Assembly: GCA_964540695.1 (NCBI GenBank)
Contig: CAZINS010000001.1
Coordinates: forward strand, 222,566-286,565
Direction of reading: 5' to 3'
Origin: DYGA01 sp964540695
Lineage (GTDB): Bacteria > Patescibacteriota > Patescibacteriia > S139-126
Length of the DNA stretch: 64,000 bases
Shown: positions 23,996 through 33,356 of the stretch, in pieces
How positions within the stretch are numbered: position 1 is the stretch's first letter
Layout of the letters: each line of letters starts with the position of its first letter
Program-made: the position numbers and the translations under genes
Notes under the pieces: generated by a model
Told to the model about the DNA's origin: nothing
The model's input: the letters and a program-made list of their open reading frames with translations, nothing else
Database searches by the model: none

Positions 23996-24487
23996 TTATT
24001 CTAATTTACCAGCTCCTTTGGGATTAAAATTATTATATACCTCCCAACCATCAGCAAAACCATCCTCATCAGTGTCTGGCTTTAGTGGATCAGTACCATA
24101 AACTTTAATTTCATTATAATCAGAGAGACCGTCATTATCAGTGTCTGGCTTTAGTGGATCAGTCCCCCAACCCATCAATTCCTCACCATCAATAATACCA
24201 TCATTGTCAGTATCAATTTTTTCTTTATCAAGACCTAAACGTTTTTCTATTAGATCAGTCAAACCATCACCATCTGTATCCAAACTTTCATCTATAACAT
24301 CTTTATTACCAATAGCGACATCCACTTGTTTACCATCACGGCCACGTAAAGCTAGTTCCAATTCATTGTTCCAGAAAAAATATAAAATTCCGGCAGTAAT
24401 TATAATTAAAGCCACCAAAAAAATTACCAAAAATTTAATTTTTCTTTTTACTTTAAATTCATTTACTTTTTGATTTATATCATTCAT
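23996..24487 (-). CDS. Membrane-anchored TSP3-repeat protein, 163 aa
   Basis: Membrane segment at about 18-39, then four TSP3-type repeats with DTDGDGLTDLIE, DTDNDGIIDGEE, DTDNDGLSDYNE and DTDEDGFADGWE. Two repeats share identical DNA (GTGTCTGGCTTTAGTGGATC on the plus strand), a recent internal duplication. It sits 6 nt after the giant surface gene and is likely cotranscribed. Confidence 0.78.
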   Translation of the reverse strand: MNDINQKVNEFKVKRKIKFLVIFLVALIIITAGILYFFWNNELELALRGRDGKQVDVAIGNKDVIDESLDTDGDGLTDLIEKRLGLDKEKIDTDNDGIIDGEELMGWGTDPLKPDTDNDGLSDYNEIKVYGTDPLKPDTDEDGFADGWEVYNNFNPKGAGKLE

Positions 24488-24493
24488 ATAATT

Positions 24494-27400
24494 TTATGGT
24501 CCGTACCAAATACAATATAAATGGCTTGGTTGGGTACAATCTTGTTGCCCATAATAGGTCCATCTAGAATCACCCGGTAACATCGAAAGGCCAGATAGAC
24601 CAATAGAGCCTTGATAATATGCTGAATTAGCCTGCCAATAATTACAGTTTATCCAAGTATGAGTACCATCGCCTCTAGTACCTGTCCAAACATTAACAGC
24701 TCTATTAGTACCTTGCTCCGTATAATTAATATTATTTTGAACTCCTATATTCCATAAATCACTAATTTGATTGGCTATAAAAGTCATAGTCAAATTTTCA
24801 TTATTAAATAAAGGTATGGGTTGATAACCGGCTAAATGTTCTTGAGCATTTTTATAAGTATTATCAATAGATCTACCTGATATCCAAGCACGCCACTGAC
24901 CTGGCCTAACTAAACTAGATGCATTAGCTAAATCTTGACAAAAAGTATCTGCGCTTTCTAAACTACCCATAACTGGTCCTGGTTCATAATAACCAACATT
25001 ACCTTGGACTGAGACGCTGGAAAGAAAAATTGTTCCTCTGGTTATTACTGCGGCACTAGCTGTATTGGAGTAAGTACTATTACCATCACTATTTCTAGCT
25101 CTTACCCGGTAATAATAAGTATTATCAGACAGTCCTGTATCCTGGAAAGTGGTGATATTGGCGCCAACAGCAGCATAATCAATCACCCAAGCAGTTGGAC
25201 TGCCGACTGATCTATCAATAAAGAAACCAGTTTCATTATTGGCATTGTCTGTCCAATTTAAATTTATATTATTACCACTAGCTAGAGCGGTTAACCCAGT
25301 TGGGGCAGCCGGTATTTCTGCTAACTTATTATAATTTACTTGATCACTATCACTACCATAAGCATTAGACAGTTCTACTCGTAAAATATGACTGCCCGTT
25401 GTTAAACCGGTGTAATTATAGGTATGAGTTCCCCCACTTGCTGCTGTAGTAAAAACTTGAGTGGCATCAAGAAAAACTCTATAAGTTCCAGCCTGAGTTA
25501 TATTAAATTGCATGGCAACGTTACTACCCCCACTTGAATTATTTGCTGGATTTAAAATAGTTACTACTGGCGGAACACTGATGTTATAAGTTATTTGGGC
25601 ACTACCATTACCATAAGGATTACTAACATTGACCTGAAGGATATGAGACCCATTAGTAAGACCGGTAAAATTAAAACTATAAGAACCACTACTACCATGA
25701 CTAGTACCGCCCACTTGAGTACCATCAACAAAAAATGAAGCGCTAACCGCAGCACTAACGGTATATTGCACAACTACACTGGTACTACCACCGGTACTGC
25801 CGTTTGCTGGACTAGTAATAGTCACAGTTGGTGGAGGTGTGTTGGCAGTATAATTTATTTGCGCATTGCCCGTGCCATTGGCATTGGTGACACTCACTCC
25901 TAAAATATAATTGCCATTAGTCAAACCACTATAAGTATAACTATAAGTTCCCGCCGACACTGTACTTGTAGCAATACCCACACCATTACGTAAAATATTG
26001 TAAGTACCATTTTGACTAATGGTAAAACTCATAGTGACATTTGCTCCCCCAGTGGTACCATTGGCTGGGCTATTGATAGTAACAGTAGGTGGATCAGGTG
26101 GTGGTGGGTTTACATTGTAAATAACTTGCGCCTGACCTGTGCCATTGGCATTGTTAATTGCCACTCCCAACACATGCGGACCTGGCAATAGCCCTCCTAA
26201 TACATAGGTATGAGTGCCGGCTGTTACATTACTACTGGTATATACAGTACTCCCATCTCGAAAAATAGTATAAACTCCGCTTTGACTAATATTAAAAGTA
26301 AACATCACTGTACTAGTACCAGTACTGCCGTTTGTTGGATTGGTAATAGTCACAGTCGGTAGCGGGGGTGGGTTGACGGTGTAATTAATTTGCGCCTGGC
26401 CTGTGCCATTGGCATTGGTAATATTAACTCCCAACACATGTGAGCCAGAAGTAAGGCCAGTAAAATTGTAAGTATAAGTGCCGGCATTATCGCCCGTGGT
26501 ATAAACGATCACACCATCACGCAAAACGTTATAAACACCAGCTTGGTTGAGATTGAAAGTCATAGTTACACTACTGCCACCATTGGTATTGTTTGCAGGA
26601 CTAGTAATAGTCACAGTCGGTAGCGGGGGTGGGTTGACGGTGTAATTAATTTGCGCCTGGCCTGTGCCATTGGCATTGGTAATATTAACTCCCAACACAT
26701 GTGAGCCAGAAGTAAGGCCAGTAAAATTGTAAGTATAAGTGCCGGCATTATTACCGGTGGTATAAACAACTACTCCGTCACGCAGGACATTGTATACCCC
26801 ATTTTGATTGATAGTAAAAGTCATGGTAACACTACTGCCACCATTGGTATTGTTTGCAGGACTAGTAATAGTAACTGTAGGTTGAGGTAAGACACAGGAG
26901 TTACCACTAATCACATAACCAGGATTACAACTGGTTACTTGGCAACTTGACCACTGCCAGTTACCACTCACATAGTTACAATCTTGATATAAACCACTGC
27001 CATTGGGAATTTGACTAGAACAATCTTGAGTAGCAGGGTTACACCAATCAAGTTGACAAACCCCACCCACTAAAACATAACCAGGATTACAATAAAAACC
27101 ACTACAGTCAGTAAAACATGTGGCTGATCCAACACCTCCTAATCCCGCTGTACCATCACAAACTTCGTTGTTAGATTGCAATAAACCATCACCGCAATAA
27201 CCACCACAATCTTGTGGCAATTCATCAATCCACATACAATTTGACTGACATTGCTTATATACTGGATTGTAATAATTGGGCCAGGTAGGATTACAATTTA
27301 ATTGTTGTTGTCCAACCTCGCACTGCTCTCCTAAAGAAGCTTGTACTATGCCGTCGCCACAAAAACCCTCACTGGTATAAACCGTACCATTACAATAAGC

Positions 27401-30400
27401 ACTATTTACGTCTAAATAAGCTGGTAAACTTTCATAATCATTTATCTCAAGCAGTATGCCAATCTTAAAGCTATTAGCACCATATAATCTGTATTGATAA
27501 ACAGACGATCCTTGGGGGCAAGAATACTGTTGTGTTACTTCATTCCAACAAGTACTAGGATCTGCTCCTTCAGCACAACCAGACAAACACTGCCCCGCAC
27601 CACAATCACTATCCTGCCAGCAACTTTGTGAAGTATTGTTACTACAATAACTGGCAAATTTATTAATCGGATCAGTCGGAATACTCACTCCCAATTGATT
27701 AGCCAGTGTTGCCTGCCAGGATGGCCATTTACTCGTTGACATTCCAGCAATATAACTACCAGCTGTAAGAGCAGGATAATTACCAGTCCGAGTTTTATAT
27801 TTTTCTACTTGTGAAGCAATTAAAGTTGCATCAGCCAATCTTTTTAGATCTCTTGCTACAGCTGGTTTTTCCTCAGCCGACAAAGTATAAAAACGGAAAT
27901 TTTTTATTAATTGATTGAAAATTTCAATATTTTTTTGACTGGATAAATCATTATAAGAAAGAACATAAATATAAGTTTCAATCGAACCGGCTCGTCTCGG
28001 GCCTAAAATATAAACAGAAGTACCATCTTTGATAGCTGGAAAACCATCCACCGTAATATCTTGCGGATTACCTTTGGGGAAAGATTTTTGTTCATACCAA
28101 GCTCTGGGACCCAAACGATTTGGATTATCATAAATTCGCAAGCCAATCACGTCTTGAGGTACTTGAGCCCAAGCCGAGGAACGATTAAATAAAGCAAGTA
28201 AATTTTGCCATCCCTCAATCAACCATCGACCAACTTTATAATTTTGTATTTTAGTAATTATAAACGGCGCTAGTTCAGCTTCGCTAGGAGGTAAAGATGA
28301 CAGTAAATAATTAAACAAATATTCACGCTCTAAATCTGGATCAGAAGTAGTCAAGGAAATTATGGAACTACTTGGGTCAGATAACATTCCAAGTAAATTT
28401 GATTCATTATTACCCCGACAATATTTTGTTTGAAAACCATACTGCGCATCCTGCATCGGTGGAGTAGCTGGCCAAGGGTACATACAAATAAACACCTCGG
28501 CTTCACTACTATCACTTATTTTTCTGCCCACATTATCGCCAATAGAACTATCAGCTGTTGTAATTTCTGCAGTGGCAGTAATTCTAGCCAGACCATTACG
28601 CTGTTGGGCAATAATATTTCTTCTGTCTGGATTACCTACATCTTCCATATTTACCACATTGTCGTCGTCAACTTTGATCCACTGCCAAGTCCAATCATAA
28701 AAACCTGGGATAGGTGCAATTAACCCACCACGCACATCTCTCGGGGTAGCAATGTAAGTCGCACTTTCATTCAAGGTAGTAAATAAATAATAATTCGGTT
28801 GCAGGTCAACTGAATTTATTTTACAGATCTGACTACCAGTGGTAAAACGGGAAACAAAATTTGTCGGTAGTGAAACCCCGGCTAAATTTTTGATGTTGGT
28901 GGTTAATGTTATAGTGTGTAAAGTACTTACCCTATAAACCCGTGAGGGATAAAATCTCGCCACCGTACATCCTTGAGGATTATTACAACCATAAACACCG
29001 TTATTAACTGTTAAAAAATTCAAATTTCCTCTCACATCATCAGTATCATCATCATTAATATTAAAAGTTTGTTGATAAATAATACTCCCAGTATCCATTC
29101 TTTGATTAAAAGTGACTTGTACAATACTATTACGACAAACATTGGTTTGGTTGTTTAAAGGAATAACACTGACTACTCCGGGAGTAAGTGGAGTAGAGCC
29201 AGCTTCTTGGCAGGTACAATTGGCATTGGGATCACAAACCAAACCAAAATCAGTACAGACATCATTATTTAGTTCACACTGAGGAGTGTTAGGATCAGCA
29301 TCACAAATCGTACCAATACCACCAGCACTGACTGTTACGTCTGTTAAATCAGAAAAACTATCAACTTCACCTCTAACTTGGGTATTACCCACAGCAACCG
29401 CTGTCACTGTTTGATTAGGATCATAACGATTGTCATTATTTATATCATTGTTTGTTACCTCAACAATCGTTCCAAAATTTGTATCTTCCCATTTCCAATC
29501 ATAAGCCCAGGGGTTAACGTACTGATTAGGACCACACTGTTGACTGGATAAAGCCCGACCATAGATTGTCTGCTTATCATTAATATTTAAAAATGACATA
29601 TTAGTCGGACTAGTTTCAATACCTGTCAAAGCACAAGTTTGGTCACTGGTACTAAATGTCCAAGTATAACTGTCATTGGTACCATTATTATCTTCATCAA
29701 AATTTAAATTTTGAATTGCTTGTCCTGTACTACTTAATATTTCATCACGCACTACCACTCTTAAATAATGATTCGCCGTAAAAGTACCAGTCGGATAAAT
29801 ATAAACTTCATTAGTGAGTGCATTTAAAGAAACAGTAATTTGCTCCTCACCTACCAATCGAGTAAAGCCACTATCCAAATAATCAAACACAACAATATTG
29901 GCATTGTTGATGGTTGTAGCATCTACACTAGTAGAAAACCTTAACCCCACTTCGGAGTTGATACAAGCACCATTACAAGTTGGCCAAGCATTGATAACAT
30001 TGAATCTGGTAGTTGTTTCTCCACTTGACTGACAAGTACAACTATCTGGATCACAGGATAAATTAGTAGCACACAAAGTATCATCTGGTACGCAAATATT
30101 CGGATCAGAACTACAAGGGTCACCTAAACCACCACCAACTGACTGACAAAGACATGTGTCTTCATTACACTCATAATTTAAACCACAACTTGTAGGATTG
30201 GGATCACAAATATTAGGGTCAGCCGAACAAGACCCGCCCGAGCCACAAGACATATCAAATGGTACTGCGTTGGTAGTAATACCGGCGGCAGTGACAAATA
30301 CATTACCATCGACAGTGGCTATAGGTACTTTGGTTCTAATAGTAGTATCATTCCACAAACTAAAATCTGCTTGTCGGGCTCTGCGATCTAAATTGAAAGT

Positions 30401-32539
30401 AACATTATGTTGATTAGTTTCATAATTACCTGGATCAGTGCCAAATCTAACACCATTTAGAGCAACACTAGTATCAACACAACCAAGTGCTGGCACAATC
30501 GACCATAAACAAGGTCCGTTGTATACACCTGGCTGATTAACATAATAATTTACATTGTTGTTGCTAGTAACACTACCAAGCACAGGATCTTCGTAAGTAA
30601 TAGTTGCTACCACTGGGGCTTGGGTACCAACTGGTAAATTATCTGGTACTGTTGTAGTAAAATAATTACTATCAGCGCCACCGACCGTAACTGTTTGACC
30701 ATTGATAGTAGCTGAAGTAATTTCAGCCGGCTTAGCTGTGGTTCCAGCAAAACATCTACCTTGGACTGTTACACACTGACCAGCCATACCTTGGTTAGGA
30801 TTAATTGACATGATATAAGGTGCACAAGCACAACTATTAGCATCAGAAGTGCTAAAAGTCCAATTATGATTTAAGGTGTTGCCGTTGTTATTTATAACTA
30901 AATCAGTGGTAATAGCTACTGAATAAGTAGTATTAGTGCGCCAACCAGCAGTTGGTGTAAAAACAAAAGATTTAAAATTATTACTATAAGGCAGTCCCGG
31001 ATCGGCTACCGATAAACTACCACCACTACCTGCCACTTGATAAGGTCCTGGTTCCAATAAAGATGGTCTAATAGAAGCACTATAAACACTACTATCGCTA
31101 CCGGTAATAACAAAAGTAACTTGCTGATCAAACATTGAACTGTCAAAACCAACAATTACATCTACCTCTAAACATTGATTAGTACCAGTAGGATACCAAT
31201 TTCTTACTCCTGGTGAACTATTATTGGTTTGAAATTCCCAAACTCTCGGAGCAGCCATTTGATTGCCACATAAATCTTCTACTCCTTGTATGGTAATCCG
31301 ATACCAACGAAAACCATCAAGTAAATTTGGATCTATTAAATTAAAACGAAAACCATTATTAGTAAAATAAATCTCTAATTGGTCGTTGGGTATGGTGAGA
31401 TCAACCGTACCATTCTGACCACTCAAACGTTCTAGAGCTATTACCCCTGCCAAAGGAATACCATTAGCATCGGCAACTGAAGTAGCATCAATACCTTCTG
31501 AAAAATAAACTTCCATAATCGGCGTACGAGCTACATTGCGATCAGGATAAGTTGGACTGGTAACATCAGAAATTGGATAAGTATTGGTTATAAAAGGGGC
31601 AACATCATCATTTTCTTCACCAGTTGTAAAATCCCAAGTAAAATGTTCTAAGGTACTCGCGCAACCTACAATCGGATCGCACATGGTTAAACTTAAATTA
31701 CTCTGATCAGTTAGAGGTGTGACATTACCCTGCTTAGGCAACAGTAAACGATATGCCGTATTAGCTGAAAATATATTATCGTTGTGTTTGAAAGATAAGA
31801 CGTTACTGGTTACTTGCCAATCACCAGCAAAGGTGTCTATTCTCAATTGATTAGCTGTTAGGGCAGCAGCGACTGATTGGGCTTGGATACGATTACTAAA
31901 AGTTGACTGCACCCGTGAACATAAATAAACATTTTGTGTTGGATTGTTGCCACCATGAGTTGTCTGAATTTCTTTTACTCTAAAATCAACTCCCGGCAAA
32001 GTACAACCAGGTAAAGTGCCATCATAAATCCACGCTCCGCCTACGCAACGTGTACAGCCACTAATTTGACCGTCAGTACAGCTGCCCCCGCCACCACCAG
32101 TAGTTCCACCAATTAACACTCTGAAAATCCAAACGGTCAATGCATAAGCTAAAATGATTATAAAAAGTCCGATGACGCCATTGATCAATATTTTTTTGGC
32201 AGTACTTACTTTTTGTTCATTACCAGCGGCAGTCATCCAAACATAACCACCATACATAATTATCAAAGTAACTATAATCCCCAAAACACCTAAGGCAATT
32301 TTTATAATTCTTGCTATAGTTTCTCTAATATCTTGAGTACCTAAACCAATCGCACTACCATAATCCAAACCAAAATCAGGTGTTTGAGCAGAAACCACGG
32401 CAGGCACAAAAAAAACAGCCCCCAAAATAATAAATACAAATATATTTTTTAGAGCTGTTTTAAAAACACGGGAGCCTAAAACAGGAAAAGTACGACACTT
32501 TTCCGAAACTTTACTTAGCGGAAAAGAAAATAATTGCAT
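24494..32539 (-). CDS. Giant pilin-fused multi-Ig surface protein, 2,681 aa
   Basis: Signal peptide (cleavage after VVSAQ, about 52) and then two membrane helices (about 75-100 and 112-145, with MIYGGYVWMTAAGNEQKVSTAKKI) resembling VirB2/TrbC-type CPR pilin modules, and a Gly-rich linker. Next come Big_5-like and IPT/TIG-like domains, Cys-rich knots (CDPNPTSCGLNYEC), a CGDGIVQ-type repeat region, and six Ig-like repeats of about 85 residues beginning TVTITSPANNTNGG. One fibronectin III domain and a C-terminal DUF1554-like domain (ADTFCQDLA..., VWTGTRGDGTHTW, CNYW, LYCIW) finish it. Probably an adhesin for host or surface contact (inference). Confidence 0.8.
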   Translation of the reverse strand: MQLFSFPLSKVSEKCRTFPVLGSRVFKTALKNIFVFIILGAVFFVPAVVSAQTPDFGLDYGSAIGLGTQDIRETIARIIKIALGVLGIIVTLIIMYGGYVWMTAAGNEQKVSTAKKILINGVIGLFIIILAYALTVWIFRVLIGGTTGGGGGSCTDGQISGCTRCVGGAWIYDGTLPGCTLPGVDFRVKEIQTTHGGNNPTQNVYLCSRVQSTFSNRIQAQSVAAALTANQLRIDTFAGDWQVTSNVLSFKHNDNIFSANTAYRLLLPKQGNVTPLTDQSNLSLTMCDPIVGCASTLEHFTWDFTTGEENDDVAPFITNTYPISDVTSPTYPDRNVARTPIMEVYFSEGIDATSVADANGIPLAGVIALERLSGQNGTVDLTIPNDQLEIYFTNNGFRFNLIDPNLLDGFRWYRITIQGVEDLCGNQMAAPRVWEFQTNNSSPGVRNWYPTGTNQCLEVDVIVGFDSSMFDQQVTFVITGSDSSVYSASIRPSLLEPGPYQVAGSGGSLSVADPGLPYSNNFKSFVFTPTAGWRTNTTYSVAITTDLVINNNGNTLNHNWTFSTSDANSCACAPYIMSINPNQGMAGQCVTVQGRCFAGTTAKPAEITSATINGQTVTVGGADSNYFTTTVPDNLPVGTQAPVVATITYEDPVLGSVTSNNNVNYYVNQPGVYNGPCLWSIVPALGCVDTSVALNGVRFGTDPGNYETNQHNVTFNLDRRARQADFSLWNDTTIRTKVPIATVDGNVFVTAAGITTNAVPFDMSCGSGGSCSADPNICDPNPTSCGLNYECNEDTCLCQSVGGGLGDPCSSDPNICVPDDTLCATNLSCDPDSCTCQSSGETTTRFNVINAWPTCNGACINSEVGLRFSTSVDATTINNANIVVFDYLDSGFTRLVGEEQITVSLNALTNEVYIYPTGTFTANHYLRVVVRDEILSSTGQAIQNLNFDEDNNGTNDSYTWTFSTSDQTCALTGIETSPTNMSFLNINDKQTIYGRALSSQQCGPNQYVNPWAYDWKWEDTNFGTIVEVTNNDINNDNRYDPNQTVTAVAVGNTQVRGEVDSFSDLTDVTVSAGGIGTICDADPNTPQCELNNDVCTDFGLVCDPNANCTCQEAGSTPLTPGVVSVIPLNNQTNVCRNSIVQVTFNQRMDTGSIIYQQTFNINDDDTDDVRGNLNFLTVNNGVYGCNNPQGCTVARFYPSRVYRVSTLHTITLTTNIKNLAGVSLPTNFVSRFTTGSQICKINSVDLQPNYYLFTTLNESATYIATPRDVRGGLIAPIPGFYDWTWQWIKVDDDNVVNMEDVGNPDRRNIIAQQRNGLARITATAEITTADSSIGDNVGRKISDSSEAEVFICMYPWPATPPMQDAQYGFQTKYCRGNNESNLLGMLSDPSSSIISLTTSDPDLEREYLFNYLLSSLPPSEAELAPFIITKIQNYKVGRWLIEGWQNLLALFNRSSAWAQVPQDVIGLRIYDNPNRLGPRAWYEQKSFPKGNPQDITVDGFPAIKDGTSVYILGPRRAGSIETYIYVLSYNDLSSQKNIEIFNQLIKNFRFYTLSAEEKPAVARDLKRLADATLIASQVEKYKTRTGNYPALTAGSYIAGMSTSKWPSWQATLANQLGVSIPTDPINKFASYCSNNTSQSCWQDSDCGAGQCLSGCAEGADPSTCWNEVTQQYSCPQGSSVYQYRLYGANSFKIGILLEINDYESLPAYLDVNSAYCNGTVYTSEGFCGDGIVQASLGEQCEVGQQQLNCNPTWPNYYNPVYKQCQSNCMWIDELPQDCGGYCGDGLLQSNNEVCDGTAGLGGVGSATCFTDCSGFYCNPGYVLVGGVCQLDWCNPATQDCSSQIPNGSGLYQDCNYVSGNWQWSSCQVTSCNPGYVISGNSCVLPQPTVTITSPANNTNGGSSVTMTFTINQNGVYNVLRDGVVVYTTGNNAGTYTYNFTGLTSGSHVLGVNITNANGTGQAQINYTVNPPPLPTVTITSPANNTNGGSSVTMTFNLNQAGVYNVLRDGVIVYTTGDNAGTYTYNFTGLTSGSHVLGVNITNANGTGQAQINYTVNPPPLPTVTITNPTNGSTGTSTVMFTFNISQSGVYTIFRDGSTVYTSSNVTAGTHTYVLGGLLPGPHVLGVAINNANGTGQAQVIYNVNPPPPDPPTVTINSPANGTTGGANVTMSFTISQNGTYNILRNGVGIATSTVSAGTYSYTYSGLTNGNYILGVSVTNANGTGNAQINYTANTPPPTVTITSPANGSTGGSTSVVVQYTVSAAVSASFFVDGTQVGGTSHGSSGSYSFNFTGLTNGSHILQVNVSNPYGNGSAQITYNISVPPVVTILNPANNSSGGSNVAMQFNITQAGTYRVFLDATQVFTTAASGGTHTYNYTGLTTGSHILRVELSNAYGSDSDQVNYNKLAEIPAAPTGLTALASGNNINLNWTDNANNETGFFIDRSVGSPTAWVIDYAAVGANITTFQDTGLSDNTYYYRVRARNSDGNSTYSNTASAAVITRGTIFLSSVSVQGNVGYYEPGPVMGSLESADTFCQDLANASSLVRPGQWRAWISGRSIDNTYKNAQEHLAGYQPIPLFNNENLTMTFIANQISDLWNIGVQNNINYTEQGTNRAVNVWTGTRGDGTHTWINCNYWQANSAYYQGSIGLSGLSMLPGDSRWTYYGQQDCTQPSHLYCIWYGP
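26343..26751 (-). repeat. Identical 148-bp blocks inside the giant gene
   Basis: 26343-26490 and 26604-26751 are the same by eye, offset 261 bp (87 codons), covering the end of one Ig-like repeat and the start of the next. Other repeats are diverged, so these two copied recently. A hotspot for repeat number change and assembly error. Confidence 0.85.
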
Positions 32540-32549
32540 GAAAATTATT

Positions 32550-33002
32550 TTAAGCTAATTTCTTTTTAACTATATCTGATACAATCTTGCCATCGGCTTG
32601 TGAGCCGATTTTAGCTAAAACTTGTTTCATTACCAGTCCAATATTTTTATCACTAGCCGGTAAATCAGCCAAAACTTGATCAACTACTTCAATAATCTGT
32701 TCGGTTGTCAATTGTGCTGGTAAATATTTAGATAAAATATCAAGTTCTACCTTTTCTTTACTAGCTAATTCATTTCTACCGGCCTGTTCGAAACTAACCA
32801 TAGCTTCTTTTCTTTTTTTAACCTCTCTTTTCAACACAGTGAGTACTAAATCATCTTCAGCCTTTTCATTTTTATCTTTTTTTTGCGCTATTTGTTCATT
32901 GACTATGCTTGATTTCAACATACGCAAAGTCAACGCTTCTTCTTTATTGCCTTGTTTTAGAGCGTTTTTTAAATCTTGTTCCAGCTGACTTGAAAGTATC
33001 AT
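32550..33002 (-). CDS. yqeY: GatB/YqeY domain protein
   Basis: 150 residues. SQLEQDLKNALKQGNKEEALTLRMLKSSIVN and LSKYLPAQLTTEQI are typical. Related to the tRNA-binding tail of GatB; physiological role not settled. The ATG shares one base with the stop of rpsU (TAATG), a coupling commonly seen for rpsU-yqeY. Confidence 0.93.
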   Translation of the reverse strand: MILSSQLEQDLKNALKQGNKEEALTLRMLKSSIVNEQIAQKKDKNEKAEDDLVLTVLKREVKKRKEAMVSFEQAGRNELASKEKVELDILSKYLPAQLTTEQIIEVVDQVLADLPASDKNIGLVMKQVLAKIGSQADGKIVSDIVKKKLA

Positions 33003-33262
33003 TATTTTTTTATTTTAATTTTCACGCGACCAAAACTGTCAGTATAATCGTCCAATTTACCAATACGTTTGAGCCAATCTTTTTTATCATTTATTTTTAT
33101 CTTGCGTAAAGCAGAATCTTTTTGCTGACGCTTATTTTTATTTTTTTCGTGCCAGCGCAATTTTTTTGCTTCTAACAAAACTCCAGAATCTCTATTTTTC
33201 TTGGTAAATCTACGTAAAAATTGATCAAAAGATTCATTGTCTTTCCTTTTTAACTCTACCAG
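33002..33262 (-). CDS. rpsU: Ribosomal protein bS21, non-ATG start
   Basis: 86 residues: VELKRKDNESFDQFLRRF, DSGVLLEAKKLRWHEK and a basic tail match bS21. Upstream of this the frame reaches a TAG after only six codons (AAA GGA AGG TGT ATC TAT) and contains no ATG, GTG or TTG. CTG at 33260-33262 lies 7 nt after an AAGGAAGGTG Shine-Dalgarno and is the best start; ATC nearer the Shine-Dalgarno is the alternative. A one-base sequence error creating a false frame cannot be excluded. It has its own promoter and is coupled to yqeY. Confidence 0.85.
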   Translation of the reverse strand: MVELKRKDNESFDQFLRRFTKKNRDSGVLLEAKKLRWHEKNKNKRQQKDSALRKIKINDKKDWLKRIGKLDDYTDSFGRVKIKIKK

Positions 33263-33316
33263 ATAGATACACCTTCCTTTCTAAAAAATTATTTTTATAA
33301 TTTATTTATATAATTA

Positions 33317-33346
33317 AGTATAACATTTTTTACTACCACTTGTCAA
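33317..33346 (-). promoter_or_regulatory. rpsU promoter
   Basis: Minus strand TTGACA (33341-33346), 18 bp, TATACT (33317-33322), between hisS and rpsU. Confidence 0.8.
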
Positions 33347-33356
33347 ACTACAAAAA

